A stretch of 64,000 bases of DNA, taken from Sanderia malayensis (Eukaryota > Cnidaria > Scyphozoa > Semaeostomeae > Pelagiidae). The position numbers and the translations under genes are program-made. The number at the start of each line of letters is the position of its first letter. The stretch's first letter is position 1. Shown here piece by piece: positions 11,930-25,531 of the stretch. The DNA is taken from NCBI GenBank assembly GCA_013076295.1, contig RQOL01000906.1, positions 4,526,001 through 4,590,000 on the forward strand. The letters are read 5' to 3'. Below the pieces are notes generated by a model that saw only the letters and a list, made by a program, of their open reading frames with translations, did no database searches and was not told the DNA's origin.

Positions 11930-14900
11930 ATGATTAGAAGACCTAAAAGAGGAGAAAATGAAGAGGATTTATTGGAATTTCAAGAGAAATTTATGCAGAA
12001 AAATGCCCCACCGGCTGCTAAAGTGGTTAGGATGAAGTCTGACGGAGATGGTCGCAAAAGAGATGTTGTTTCATTGGACGAAGGTAAAAACAACGTGATT
12101 TGCCTAGGCCATGTTATAATCTACTGTTGTGTGCCCTCTGGATGCTCACGTGCGATGAATTTTACAAAAAATATTTCTTTCATATAGAAGCAAAGGGAGA
12201 TAAGCAAAATACTCCCTTGAAGAAATCCAGGTTCAAAGAAAGGCTGGAAGCAAAAACAAAAGTTAAGGTATGCGTCAAATATTTTGGATTTTCCTCCTGC
12301 ACGTGGTTATTTGCTGTTACGTTTTATTATTCTCAGGATGTTATTATTTTTAAAATGCCGATATAAGGTACCCTGTTGTTGATATATTTTAGGCCAATGA
12401 AAAAGATGGATTAAAGACACTAGATGCATCAGAGTTATTAGACAGTAAGTGATGAAATATATGCAATGTTTTATATTCATAATTTCAATCCATCTAAATA
12501 TAATCTGCCATTAAATCTTGTCTTTTTTTACTTAAATGTATAATTTGTATAAATTTTCCTTGTGAGGTCATGATTGCCACATCACAGCTGTTTTAAGTAA
12601 GATAAAGGTAAGCTATTTAGTTTGTTTATCAATAAATCCTTCTACAGTTTGATTTTTTAATATATCAAATCAAATCAATTTAATTTCAACAACAATTTCG
12701 CAGGTAATTGTTTTAAAGTATGCATATTATGTAAGTATAATAAAAATCATGTGTAAATACGTTTTCTGAGATGATTATTTTTTGCAGGAAAGAGAGATTA
12801 AAATGCCACCCCATATCCAACAGAACAGATTTATTGGTGGATTTCCAACTGCACCTCACGTAAAAGGACATTGTCTACAATGAAAAAGTACAAAATTAAA
12901 CAGGCATTTACTTTATTATTAGCTTCCTTAATCTACCCATTTTACTGCATTGAAAGATACAGTTTTATTGTGATACATACAGTATTTGCTTGATAATTGA
13001 ACTGAGAACATTATGTTTTTCCCTGATGTAGGTCACAGGAGGCAAAAAACAGAGTTTGTTTGCAAAACAATTCCAAAATCAAGGCCCTTCGCAGTTTGGC
13101 ATCATGCAACCAGAATCAACTATGCTTCCCAAACAATGTGAAGAGTCAACAGCTATGAGGACATGCCAACCTGATGTAGCAAATATCGAAACTGTAACAT
13201 CTGAGCTTTCAAACGTAATTACAGGAGAGGGTCTTGGCTCAGAATGCAAGAAGAATGAGATGCATAGAATTCATGAAGAGAATCTATCAAAGCTCTCAGA
13301 AATATCTGAAAAGGATATACTGGAAGAGCAAGCAAAGCTTAAAGCATCATTAGGTAATCTTTTTTCAGGATATTTTTATAGGAATGTAGTGAACTGTCTT
13401 TCTCAGAAAATATGGTTCCAATAAGGATTCCAATGACTCTGAGCTATATGCGTTTTGTGTTTCATATTTTTTATCATTATTATTTATCATTTATCATTGC
13501 TCGTATCGTATAAGGTCATGTACTTCATGTAAGGTACGTGCACTAAAACGGAGAGCGGGAATTTTCAAGATTTGAAAGGTAGGAGGTAGTCTTGAATAGC
13601 ATATAAGGAAAAGCTGTTCATTGTATAAGGTTTGTACAAGGAGACAGATGCTGGGTATAGTTGTTTTTACTGTTAATGTCTTTTGATCATGAGTGTATTT
13701 CAATGAACAGATCCAAAAATCCTCGAGTTTATCAAATCAAAACGGCAAAAGGCGACGAATTTGAGTAACGCGCAACAAGATGTGAAAGTTGAGATGATGG
13801 AAGTAGACAGTGATGGCGTCAAAGAGGAGAAAGAAAATCGTCAAACATTGTCACAGGATGAGAGAGGAAAGACCGAAGCTGTTTTCAATCCTTACGCAGA
13901 ATTTGACATCAAAGGGGATCTTCCAGGAATGAAAATAATCGAAGATGAAAAATTGCAATGGATGAAGGAACCGCCAAAGCCATTGTTCAAGACTGACGGG
14001 GTAAAATAATGATTGCTGCTCCCTCCCCTCCATTCAAGCCGCAGGCTCACATCAGCTGTATAGCTGCCAGAACCCTCAGCCTGCGTTAACAAATAAATAT
14101 TGCTTGCTTGCTTTATCAAATCTCGTGCAAATGCAGAATGGACGTTTGCTTGTTCATTATTTTATCAGCTTAACTCTAATGGCGAAGTGTTTGGCAATTG
14201 TTGTGCTTACCACTCACGGAGTCGCGGATTGATTCTCCTGACCTCGTCTTGAAGTTGAGTTGAAGTTAAATGAAGGCTGGTACTTCGACGATCTACAAGA
14301 GAAAGTAGATCCTCATATGATTGCTGTGCATTCTTGTTTCCAGGATAAGTCAGCAAGCCCAGCCAGGTTTGATCTCGAAGGGAATCTGGCGCCGAGATCC
14401 CAGGAGACTCCCTTTGACCGTGCTTTGCATCACCATGGCGACGATCAAGATGCACCAGGCTACACCCTCGAAGAGCTCTTTCATTTGGCAAGGTGCAACT
14501 TCAAACAACAAAGAGTATTTGCATTGCAACTGCTTGCAAGAATCATGGAACAGGTATTTAACTCGTGTTTCACTTATGCTATTGGTCTTATTACCACTAA
14601 GGGTACTACTATTACTACCACTAAGACTGCTACTACTACCATTAAGACTACTACTACTACTACCATTAAGACTACTACTACTACTACCATTAAGATTACT
14701 TCTATCACTACCACTAAGACTACTACTACTACTACCACCGTTACGAGTACTACTACTACTACCACTAAAACTATTATTACTACTACTACCACTACTGCCA
14801 TTACCTATTGCCTCTGTGCGCCTATTTTTCATTATTCGTACTATCCATACCTCTATCTTCTTCTTCGAATGCTTCTACGCCTTTATAACTTGCCTCCATC

Positions 14901-17900
14901 GGTTCTATATTGTGCCCCGATGTATTAATGTCCAACCATGGCCATCAGTGCGAGTGTTGTGCTGTTTTGCGTTGCGACGTGTCATATTGTATTTCCCATT
15001 CATTGTTACTTACGACATTTCTCTTCATCTTCGTCTTTCAGTATCAAAAAGGCAATTTTCGAGATCACTTGCAGTCGTGTCTGCTCAAACAGCTGATTGA
15101 GGCTGGCCTCCCATTCCTATTGCGCTGGTCACTGGATGACAACACTGAATCGATATTCAGTGCAGCTGTCTATGCTTTTCGCGCCATGCTGACCGTACCG
15201 TGTGATGACGTGAGTATGTTTTTATCCGTTGAAAATTTTCATACTTCCACTATTCAAGCCTCGAAAAGTCAAACAATCGGAGGAACCGACCGGGTGCTTG
15301 TGTGCTTTTCAAACAAGCACCCAGTTCGATAAGGAAACATGGAGCAAATGAAAAAGAAGATAAGGAGATGTTTTGTCCATCTAAGCATATACATTATGTT
15401 CATATGATAACTGTTTATTTTAGAACACTATCATTATGTTTCTCTCGACCATTGCCTACTTCCCATCACTTACCGTAAATCCACGAATAAGCCCCCAGGG
15501 GCTTCTATGCAAAAACTAAATTTTAGCCTGATTATTGACCAATATTAAGCAAAATAAAAGCTATACGATGCAGCCAATCAATGAGATTATTGGTTTAAAG
15601 TTGCTGATATTTGCAATACATTCACTAAACAACTTCAATGTCTGGAAACTTGGGCTCAATATCCTTGCAAATGATTATCAGGGTGGGGGCTTCGATGGTG
15701 GGGGCTTATTCGAAGACTTACGGTACTTTATTTTATCTTCTCTACTATTATCTACTTTCTATTTATTCTCTACCACTCTCTGCCCTCTACCCCAATTTAT
15801 CCCATTCTTCATTTATCACATTTTTATACCTTTTGTTAAAGGATGCTTTGGCCGCGATGCTTCACATGGACAGAGGTTTGGAAATACCGGCATTAAAGCC
15901 TGTAGATTCAGAAGCCAATTTGAGACCAGTGGATAAAATCGAGCAAAGAGATTTGACTGACCCCGAAATGATGAGCGCAGACCTCGTCAAGGTAGGAGAT
16001 TTGTCTACTATGTCCCCCGTGCTTCTATTTAAATCTATAGCAATTTATTAAAGACATTTATTGGATGCCGGGGGAACTCACTACAGAGGTCATTCTATGT
16101 GGTAAGAAGACCATGTTGCGACTATCGTGTTATATTTATTGCACAATCTGACATGTACGAAGTAAGTCAATAGCGATCATGATATTCAACTGAACAGAGC
16201 CGGGATACCATTTTTTCAAGAAATGGTACTGGTGTTTAATAGGGCTCCTCTTATAAAGGGCACACAGTGTTATCGATATTGTTTTTACACTTAGTACAAG
16301 ACTTGCTGCTGACATGGTTTTGCGTTATCGTTGCACTGACTTTGTTTATTACATGTATCATGTACAGGGCTTGCTTCAAGTACAAATACTCCCACGGCTG
16401 AGATACATCCTTGAAGTGTGCGACCCATCCGAAACGACTGTAAACAACTGCATGGCGGTATTGACAAGAATCGTTGCACATTCTTCCCAATCGGCCTACG
16501 AGGTGCTCAAATGTCCAAGGCTTATCGAAACAATTTGTTCGCATTTTTTGCCCTTGACTTGGAAAGAAGAAGAGCCGCAGGTTGAAGATGAGAAGATATT
16601 GAAGGAAGATATGAAGACGTTGCCAACAGCACCGTTAGAATCTGCTATGCGATTGTTGAGGTTTCTTTGCATGTCTGCAAGGAGTATTGCCTCGAAGTTG
16701 GTAAGATATACCGCTTATGATTTTGCTCATGATCTCACTCGTAAACTGGCAATCTGAAAGTGACCAGATCTTTCTACATACTCCTAGACAATGGTATCAT
16801 TTTTGTCTCCATCTCATTCTACGAATACCAATTTTTTGATCTGGTCACTTTCAAACGTCTAGCACAAATATTTCGAAGGCTAAGAGCACTGCGACTCCGT
16901 GGAACGAATTATACTGTCTACTATATGGCGTCTTTGAATACTATTTTGAGTCTTTTGGTCACTTTGAGATATTTTCTTATCGAATTATAGTATGCCCTGA
17001 ACCAATGATCCACCCTTCTTGCAGCATATTCAAGACTTGATTTATCTACCCAACTTTATTTGCCCCTGCATGCATATTGATGAAATTAAAATGATTAACT
17101 GCTAGATTTCTATTCCAGTGGGCTGATTTTGATGTTTGTTCGAGAGTGCTTCGATACGTTTCTCTTTTGACTCGTGATGGATACCCCGATGGTTCTTCTT
17201 TCATTGTTGAATCATTGCACATTTGGCGCATTGGCATCTCATTTGGCATCGATTACTCGACAACAAGGTAAGCAAAAGTCGTTTGAAATTGTTTCATTTT
17301 ATCTTCTTAAACACTCTGCTAATAATAAGATTAATAACCTGTCAATAAAATAGAACCAATACCCTTGAACTTAGACAAATCGACTGCCGTTACTTCGAGT
17401 TCCTTAATGTATCGGGCATTTTCCTTGAATTGTGTTTATGCTTCAGGCTTGATATCACCAGGTAGCTCAAATCCTCATCAACTCTGAAACGATTTATACT
17501 TTTGCTAGGTGCCCGAAGTGGCTAACTTCAATGGTATCTGTAGCTAGAGGCTGTGAAATGGCGATCTTAAATTCTAAAGCTATGATCTTCAATTCTATAG
17601 CTATATATTATCCAGAGCTATGGTTTCACTTTCTCAATGACCATAATTCTGCTAGAATGATTGTTATACATACAATTTAAAGTAGTTTTTTTATTGTTGG
17701 TTAACTTTAATCGTTTTGATATCTGTTTCAGGGACGTGTACCCACTTCTTATCACAGTGCTGCAGAAATTTAGGTCATTGAAGTCACCCAATGAGGCCTC
17801 TAACAACATTCAGATAGCAATTATCTACCTGTGCGAGGCTGTTATTCAAGCGACCTCGAGCAAAGTCCACAACGAGCCAAGTCAGGATGGAAGTGGTAAT

Positions 17901-20900
17901 TCAACTGCTAATTCAACTGAGAAGTCTGTACGATTCTCTGGAGCCCCAACAGTAGATGAAGAGACTGAACCTATGGAATGGAAAATGGTTGAAGGCATGC
18001 ATTCGGTTGTATCGCAGATTATCAAAGAACATCTAGAGAGTTTTCTATCATCAGACGACAGTGGATCAGTGAGTAATGTAAATCCTCGAATAAGCCCCCA
18101 CCTTCGAATAAGCCTTCCCCTTGAATAAGCCCCCAGTTTGATAATCATCTGTATGGATATTGAGATGGATATTGAGTCCAAGTTTCCAGACATTGAAGTT
18201 GTTCAGTGAATGTATTGCAAATAGCAACAAGTTTAAGCCAATAACTTCATTGATTGGCTGCATCGTATATTATCTAAACACAGTTGACTGTCTAGAAAAG
18301 TCTTGAAATGACCAACTTTATACCACTGGTTTTCAATTGTGTCTACTATTCGTTTCTTTATTATGTCACAGTAAAATCTATTTAGTGGTAGGAAATTTAT
18401 TCGAGTTGGCGAGAGCTTGAGTTTTCGAGGGTCAAACATAAGGTATACGTGTGTCAAATCAAAACGAAAGAAGATAGCGAGCTTGAAATGTGTTTTCTTC
18501 ATCTTTGCAGGATCAAAGTTATGATGTGTTCTCCTGTTTGCTGCTCTATCTATCAGCATACGTTGACAATGCCAAAGCCCAGGTATGTTGTAGTTTATTT
18601 TTTTTTTATCTTTTTGCAGCTATATAATAATATTCAAAGCCATCATTGCCAGTAAATCTGGTGTTGTTTTCCGTTGTGGATTATCAATTATCAATTATCA
18701 ATTATCAATTATCAATTATCAATTATCAATTATCAATTATCAATTATCAATTATCAATTATCAATTATCAATTATCAATTATCAATTCTGGATTGTGGAT
18801 TGAGGATTATGGATTGTAGATGGTACATTGCACACAATAGACTGGAGGATTCAGATTAACAGATTGCAAATATAGTGTTATAGATTGCTGATTGAGTATT
18901 GTAGATCATGGGATTATATTTTTAGATTACAGGATTCATTTTTAGATTATAAGTTCTTGATGCATCATGTTTAACAAGTGATATTCTCTTTTGCTTTTGA
19001 TAGAAATCTTTGAACAAAGTCGATGTTTTATTGGAAATTGAAACACTAATGAAGCAGATTGTTTTGAAGTTGATCAACTCAAAGAAATTCCTAAAAATTT
19101 TGCCTAACTTGAAGTAAGAAAAGATACGAACTTACAGTGAAATCATGACATTAACAAGCTTTAACCCCATATATGGTGTTAGAGTTTAATAAAAATGTTC
19201 ACTCCGTGTGTTTTATTTTAAACTATACATTGATATTTGATCTGTCTCCATTTAGATTATATTCCGATCTGTTGAAAACATCAGAGGATTTATACACAGA
19301 TGAAGAAGCAATCCCAAATTTACCCAACTACGGAATGAATATTTTCAAGGATGCTTCATCTTCCTGTTTAAAAAGCCAGACACCTTTCAAATTGGTCAGC
19401 GCAGTAACAAAGCTTCTTTTCAGCATCACGACTTTTCACAAAGGCTGTTCAGCTGATGTGAGTATTTCACTCGAGCATCTTTAACAGTGATTCAATGCAA
19501 ATATGTATTTTTATTGTATTATCCAATTGTATCGAGCCTTGAAAGCATAGTTACAAGAAGTAGCTCTTTATTGTGACTATTTTGAAGGGAACCGATAATA
19601 CTTTGTCTCATTGAAACCGTTAAACTGAAGTTCAATTATACGTTATATTACTGTGAGCCATTTCAAAGAACCAGATAATTAGTTCATTACCTCAAGGGTA
19701 CATTTTACTATGATGTAGATGATGTTGTTCATAAAAACCGGCGGTTTAGTTTGTGATAAGGAAGAACTCCTTTCGAGCGAGGGTTTATCACGTCAAGCTT
19801 TCATTGTATCAGTAGAATTTCAAGACGCAAATGTTTTCTTTATTAGGTTTATGCCTACGTCACCTCAGATGATATTTTAGCATACCTGAAGGCATTTACT
19901 TCATCGAGTTTGTCAGCAAAAGTGAGTCGTAGTCTGTTAAATCCATCTTTTTGCAACGAGTCATGGTTTATTAAGCGAATCTTTTTCGATTTGTTTCTTT
20001 TTTTACCGTTAAGTATTGTCCAAATGCACTTACTCTTGTAGATATCTTCGACCGCAATAACGTGCTCAATCGAAAGAAAATTTCTTTACCATCTCATTCA
20101 ATTGTTTAGTAATGCAGTAAGTTGTTGCTCATATGCTTCTATACTGAACTCCTGTATCTTATTGCTTCTATACTGTGCTGTACACATTTTCCTCTGTACT
20201 TTGTGAGTTTATTCTATTTTTTTGTCTCCATATCACACATCTATGCATTTATTTGCATGCCTTTTCAGTGTCCTTTTGCCTTCGCATTGGGTCCTTCCAG
20301 GTTATAAAATAGCTCTCTATCTCTCCTTGCACTTGCTCCATGTATTCCTCTATACTACTTCTTTATGTATTGTTTCTGCATGTCTTGATACCCTGTGTCT
20401 CGATACCCTACACTACTGATCACATTGAGACAATTCCCAGCTCTCTAGGAGTTATAGTTCAATTTTTAGTGGACCCAGATGGCCCGCGGATTGCTATTTA
20501 AACTTTCTATCATAGCTACATGAAGCCGGTACTGAAAAAATCAAATTTTGAAATAAACTGAAAAATGACTCACAAGGAGTCGAATTATACTAAATAGGTC
20601 CTACTGATCACGTTGAGACAATTCCCAGCTCTCTAGGAGTAATGGTTCGATTTTTAGTGCACCCAGATGGTCCGCGGATAGCTATTTAAACTTTCTATCA
20701 TACATGAAGTAGGTACTGAAAAATCAAATTTTGATATAAACTGAAAAATGACTCACAAGGAGTCGAATTTGTTCACGTGGTCTTGGTCTATGGTTAATCA
20801 CATGATCATTTTGTTATCTTTGTTCACATGCGCAGTAAATCAGAACCCATTACGCCACTGCGCGTGTGAACCAGAACCCGTTTTTATTACTCTGTTTATG

Positions 20901-23900
20901 TTTTTTTCCAACTATCCATAGATTTCTTTGTTTATTCTTCTTGTTGCTTCTCTAATTTTTTTCTCTTATTTTTCCCAAGATCTCTTATACTGGCTTCGAC
21001 AAATGCGATAACTCCATCAAATATTTCTATCATCTCGCATCGTTGAAGCTGTTGGGAATTTTACAAGACGGTGAAGAATACGAAGCAAAGGAACTTCTCT
21101 TGAATGTCATCATGCAACGTAGCTTTTTTACGTGAGTTCCCCTCTCCATCCCTGCCAATGCAGCTCTGTATTGGTCTTATATACAGAGCTACATTGAAAA
21201 CCTGCATATAAGAACTTGCACTTTTGCATCCAGCCTATTGTTCAAATAACAAGCTATTGTTTCTTTTATTGTTTTCAATAGAAACATTATCCTGGAGGTC
21301 CTTAATTTATTTGTTCTTATATGAATGTTTTTACTGTATTACAGCTGTTTATTCGCACAAACGAACATTGTTTGCAACTCCGCAAGTACGTGCAAACAGT
21401 GGTGTTCCGCCCGTACAGAAACTTACCCTTTATTCCATGTTCGTTGCAGTGAGGATCATGACGTAGGCAAAGTTGTCAGTCGTCTTAGCGGCCTTCAGCT
21501 AACAACAGTTAGCCAAAACACCAACGAAGCATGCTTGAAGTCTAATACAATGGATCATCTATTGAAATCAGCTGTGGAAAGTCTGCCACACATATGCGAT
21601 ACATACGCCACAGTCTGTTTCAGAAAGTTCAAGAAAAGGCTTGTTAAGTCAAAGTAGGTCGTCTTTAAATCCTTTGTAGTCACCTCTATAGTCACCTTTG
21701 TAGTCTTTCTGTGTATGTTTTTCATCTCTATGCCTTGCTCTTCTGTCTCTGTATTATCTTCCTATGCTTTTATATTTTTGCACTGCATTTTTTTGCCCTT
21801 ATCCATTGCTTCTATGCTTCGTTGCTTTTAGACTGTTCCTAAGCGCTTATACACCTATACATCTGTATTATGCCAAATTTTTTTCTTTTTTCTATGATGT
21901 ATTTCATCCTCCAATGCTTTTTTATATTACGTATTTGTGGCTTTATGTTATAACACTTTATATTGCGGAGGATTCCAAATTTAACTGGCTTTTAATTTTC
22001 TGTCCTTTAGGAACCGGTTTTATCGAGATGCATTCAAGTTGGAGTCATTTTTTCTTCCACAAAGGACAGGTACACTGTTGCCCTTGGATTGGGTATTTCT
22101 GCCAATCATCGAGCTATACCACATGGCTACAAATGTGTAAGTACTCTCTTAAAAATACCCATCACATATACAAAAAAACCAAGGAAAATGCTTGTGGTTC
22201 TTGCTTCTGTCTTTGACACTTGTTGTACTCTTTTATCAATATTAATTCCTAAATATAATAGAAATAGGAATAATAGTATGTATGATATAAGTAGAATAAA
22301 TACTAATTCTTTTCTTAGAGAGCTGAGTGGTGAAGTTATAACCCAGCTCAATGCTGATGCGGTGAGAACACTGGAAAAGACCCTTCTATTTATCCTGCTG
22401 CTAGAGGTTTCGAGACCAGACGTTCTTCAGAATATTCCACCAACCATCAGATTAGTGAGGCTTTTTTGCATCTTCCTAATTGGTAAGTGAAGCACTTCAA
22501 GGATACTTTAAAAACTCTATTAAGCTCCTTCTTTATTAAGCCCCTTCTCTATTAAGCTCCTTCTTTATTGAGCCCCTTCTCTATTAAGCTCCTTCTTTAT
22601 TAAGACCCTTCTTTATTAAGCCCCATCTCTTTTGAGCCCCCTCTCTGTTAAGCCCCTTATGTCTCAATCCTCCTCTCTATTAGACGTTCATCTGCAGTAA
22701 GGAATCTCAGTTTGATTCAATATGACTTTTAATTTTCTTTTTATATGACTTTTAATTGCCCCATCTCTATTGAGCCCCCTCTCTGTTGAGCCCCTTCTCT
22801 CTCAAGCCCCATCTCTATTAGACGTTCATCTGCAGTAATGAATTACTTTGATTCAATATGCAGTAAGGAATCAGTTTGATTCAATATGACTTTGATTTCC
22901 CTTTTCTGCAGGCAACGATGCCTTTTTGGAGTCGCCAATTTATCAACTGTTGCAGGGTTTTTTGAAGCTATTCACTTCGGACGGTTTGCTGGAAAAACTG
23001 GATTTCGAAACGACATTCCCCGGAATATCATCGTTCTACGATTTGTAAGTCAAGTATTGCTTTTCCCAATTTGATTCTTCAGATCATCTCGAATGGAGGC
23101 CCTCTTGAAATTTGTGTGTTTTTCTTCTAGAGTGTGTGACATACTTTTGATATTACTATTATTTATTTATTTATTGATACTTTTACGCGGTATAGCATTA
23201 GAAATTGAAATACAAATTAACAAATATGCCATCAATTTATAATGAAAAACGAAGCTTAAATAATTTGTTATTAGCTGGGATTTAATTTAAACCACGAGGT
23301 AGGATTTTCCTTGTAGTCGTGTTTTCAGTTAGGACTTACTGAGTTCACCAAATGCGTTTTTCATTTTGCATGATAACTTGATAGCATGCAGTACACAGCT
23401 GTACACAACTATAGCTGATATGCCTTCACATTCAATCAGGTTTAATTGTCTTATCATTACTTTAGGTACAGCTCGTTGCTCGTACAGTACTGCGCTTCTT
23501 CCTTCGGTGACCACGTGTTCAGCAACTTTCTTTTAATTGCCTTGCAACAGAAATACGATTGCAAATACCGAAAGGCATTGTGGATGAACGGAGAAGACGT
23601 GCTGAGAGTTTTCCCTCTTTCTGTTCAATCTGTAAGTCTTTTGTCATTGTTTACTTTATTTTTATCTGTGTAGCGTTTTGCATCTTCGTAGCTGGGACCT
23701 AAAATCTGCAGTAAAATACCCAGAAAACGAACTTGACTGCATGGCGAACCTACCAATTTTTCCCACTTGCCCGATGATGAGTAAAGTATCTTCCGAAACA
23801 TCGCTTTCACAAACATTCCTATTTATGACATCATCAACTTTCATAACAAAATTCTTATTAACACCATGTCTATTAGATTATTGTGTGATACAATTGTAAC

Positions 23901-25531
23901 AACCCTGAATGTAACGAAGTATGCTTTAGGCCCCTCCCATAAAGGTTCTCTATGCATGGACTGCAATATATTATCCATGTTTCTGCATATTTGAGCACAG
24001 TCGACATCTGTTATCTCGATTATTCTCAATCTCCAGCATTTGTTTAACTCTCGATTTGGTATAGTATAATTTTGACATCACTTATTTCGAACATTTACTA
24101 TCTCGAACAAATTTAAATTTCCCTTTGGAGTTCGATATAGCTGATGTCAACTGTGTGACAATTCTATCTTTAAATTAAATTCAAATTTTAAAGGTTTTGA
24201 TGAGGCTGGAGAATTTTCTTGAACCGAATGAAACGGACGAAGAATTGCTTGGATTATATTTGTTACATTTATCTAATGGCGATGCAAGGTATGTTATTTG
24301 TGCTGGTATGTTCTTTGTCTAATACAACCAATAGCTTTGATTGATATTGCTTTTGTGCCAGACAATTGCCTACCATTTTTTATTTTTCTTTTTTTTACCT
24401 ATTTCTTTTTTATTTTTTTATTTTATTTTGTCAATGTTGTCAAACTTTAGCTTCCTAAAACTCTAATACCACAAAGTGTCGCCAAAATCCAACTAAATTA
24501 AGCCCTGCATGTGATGTTGGATAGAATCAAACGTTAACAATTTAACTGAAACTGTATTTATTCATTTGTAATTTTATGTTTTTGTTTTTAGACCTTCGTG
24601 GTGTCCATTTCTGTATCTCGTCGGTGTGAACCATTTGAGCAAATACATCTTCGATGTCGGCGATGTACAGGTAATAATAAATCTTTAATACCATAATGCC
24701 TCGTGAAGGAGTACATCTTTAACACCATAATGCATCGAAAGAAAAACTTGTATTAAAACAATGCCACGTAATTGTTTGATATTTCAGTTCTCTTCTGTCT
24801 GAACTTTGCACGTATACATTATACAGTTGGCACTCGTTATGTGGAGCTCTCATCTCAAGGAACTTGAAATTTGTTCGATAGAGCTAATACAGTGAACACC
24901 CGGGTATAAGAACCTGTGAATTCTGCATCCAGCCTATTTTTCAAATACAATAGCCCATTGTCTCTTCTATTGTTTTGAGCAGGGTTTTCAGCCTGGAAGG
25001 TTCTTAATTCACTGGTTCTTATATGCTTGTGTTTACTGTATTCGAAATTACTGGCAGTCGAGTTAGCGGGTGTTAATTATACAATGTTATAATTCACTGA
25101 TTTTCTTTTCCTTTGCTCTGTTTGCTTAGGATTATTCAGAGATGAGAATCAGCAAATCAAGACTCCATCTTTTGAAGAAAGTCATATCAATGAAGAACGA
25201 GGCATGTTTTGTTATAACGCAAAATATTTGTTCATATTACATTACCTTAGATATTTTATTTTATTTTTCTAAGTGTAGTACTATTAATACAGAGTAAACT
25301 CTAGATATAATTAAACAAAAAATTGGGTGTTAAAGTACATCAAAGTATTCTTACTATCTGTCATCCAAAATTTAATATTTATAATTTTTATTTGTTTCTC
25401 AGGATGTGAGAAGTGACATTATCATGTTTGATAAAGTGGATGTAGAAGCACCAAAAAGATTTCAAACATTTCAAAGCCTGCCAAGATTGAGGCAGATAAT
25501 TATTGAGAAAGCAAATGAAATGGAAAGTTAG
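11930..25531 (+). CDS. RPAP1: RNA polymerase II-associated protein 1, complete, 28 exons
   Basis: Exons: 11930-12083, 12188-12267, 12393-12444, 12588-12607, 12788-12859, 13032-13353, 13711-14000, 14344-14553, 15042-15209, 15842-15991, 16368-16700, 17119-17267, 17732-18068, 18511-18582, 19004-19113, 19256-19457, 19847-19921, 20042-20116, 20980-21131, 21450-21653, 22011-22136, 22319-22482, 22912-23044, 23466-23631, 24194-24288, 24592-24670, 25130-25201, 25403-25531. Phases agree throughout and give 1396 residues, close to the human length (about 1393). The N-terminus MIRRPKRGENEEDLLEFQ, the RPAP1_N region (IHEENLSKLSEISEKDILEE, about residues 203-246) and the RPAP1_C region (HHHGDDQDAPGYTLEELFHL, about 345-400) are clear, followed by a long alpha-helical repeat body matching the family to the last exon. 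RPAP1 helps assemble RNA polymerase II and link it to other factors. One exon is only 20 nt, and the penultimate exon needs a GC donor. Confidence 0.95.
14585..14810 (+). repeat. ACT/ATT-rich microsatellite with ACCATTAAG interruptions
   Basis: In RPAP1 intron 8, runs of ACT triplets alternate with ACCATTAAG or ACCACTAAG blocks, forming an impure 21-27 bp minisatellite. It is open in several frames on both strands (poly-Thr, poly-Val, poly-Ser), which explains the long spurious frames here. It is not conserved coding sequence: exons 8 and 9 join in phase across it. Confidence 0.85.
15473..15723. mobile_element. TA-flanked MITE with GGGGGCTTATTCG ends, 251 bp
   Basis: The termini CCGTAAATCCACGAATAAGC and its near reverse complement face each other, flanked by TA on both sides (15471-15472 and 15724-15725). 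The same family occurs at 44580-44850 and, truncated, at 18078-18268. TA duplication suggests a Tc1/mariner-like source. It sits in RPAP1 intron 9 and is non-coding. Confidence 0.8.
16755..16853. repeat. 99-bp element with perfect 16-bp inverted ends
   Basis: TGAAAGTGACCAGATC at 16755-16770 is matched exactly by its reverse complement at 16838-16853 in RPAP1 intron 11. I see no target-site duplication, so it could be a tiny palindromic MITE or a hairpin. A degenerate third copy of the GGTCACTTT motif follows near 16955. Confidence 0.65.
18078..18268. mobile_element. Truncated copy of the GGGGGCTTATTCG MITE
   Basis: Starting ten bases after the donor of RPAP1 exon 13, this matches the left part of the element at 44580-44850 (TAAATCCTCGAATAAGCC, then the TTGATTGGCTGCATC core). 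It lacks the right inverted terminus. Confidence 0.75.
18681..18787 (+). repeat. Minisatellite of ATCAATT, about 15 units
   Basis: About fifteen uninterrupted tandem copies of the 7-mer ATCAATT lie in RPAP1 intron 14. The units are contiguous with no spacers, so this is not a CRISPR-like array. Degenerate GGATT-containing repeats follow to about 18950. Confidence 0.95.
20413..20770 (+). repeat. Tandem duplication, about 188-bp unit
   Basis: Two adjacent copies begin CTACTGATCACRTTGAGAC at 20413 and 20601 and share the rest of the unit (CCCAGCTCTCTAGGAGT, CTATTTAAACTTTCTATCAT, GACTCACAAGGAGTCGAATT). The second is slightly shorter. Both are in RPAP1 intron 18 and are non-coding. The unit contains the short palindrome-like stretch GACTCACAAGGAGTC. 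Confidence 0.9.
21192..21336. mobile_element. 145-bp TA-flanked MITE (CATATAAGAAC family)
   Basis: Inverted ends (CATTGAAAACCTGCATATAA against CAGTAAAAACATTCATATAA read from the right) are flanked by TA at 21190-21191 and 21337-21338, in RPAP1 intron 19. Relatives are at 24890-25038 and, inverted, at 33323-33467. The core contains GCATCCAGCCTATTGTTCAA. Confidence 0.75.
22519..22825 (+). repeat. Degenerate tandem CTCCTTCTTTATTAAG repeat
   Basis: RPAP1 intron 22 holds many imperfect 14-16 bp units of the form AAGCCCCTTCTCTATT. A duplicated block around GACGTTCATCTGCAGTAA appears near 22685 and again near 22823. No coding capacity is seen. Confidence 0.8.
24890..25038. mobile_element. 149-bp TA-flanked MITE (CATATAAGAAC family)
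   Basis: The left end CAGTGAACACCCGGGTATAA and the right end, read in reverse as CAGTAAACACAAGCATATAA, are flanked by TA (24888-24889 and 25039-25040). It lies in RPAP1 intron 26, just upstream of exon 27, and is related to 21192-21336. Confidence 0.8.

Noticed and set aside
14260..14343. Possible 5' extension of RPAP1 exon 8
   Set aside because: The segment is open, but a standard acceptor (TTCTTGTTTCCAG) ends at 14343, the phase then fits exon 7, and the family has no extra residues here.
18066..18263. Minus-strand ORF recurring near 15570
   Set aside because: The shared peptide comes from two copies of a non-coding MITE; frames differ in their surroundings and carry no domain.
18681..18787. 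Regular repeats that might suggest a CRISPR-like array
   Set aside because: Units are 7 bp, contiguous and without spacers, inside an intron of an animal gene: a minisatellite.
23678..23899. Open stretch after RPAP1 exon 24 that follows an AG
   Set aside because: The family alignment runs directly from PLSVQS to VLMRLENFLE in the next exon, and the correct phase meets a stop.
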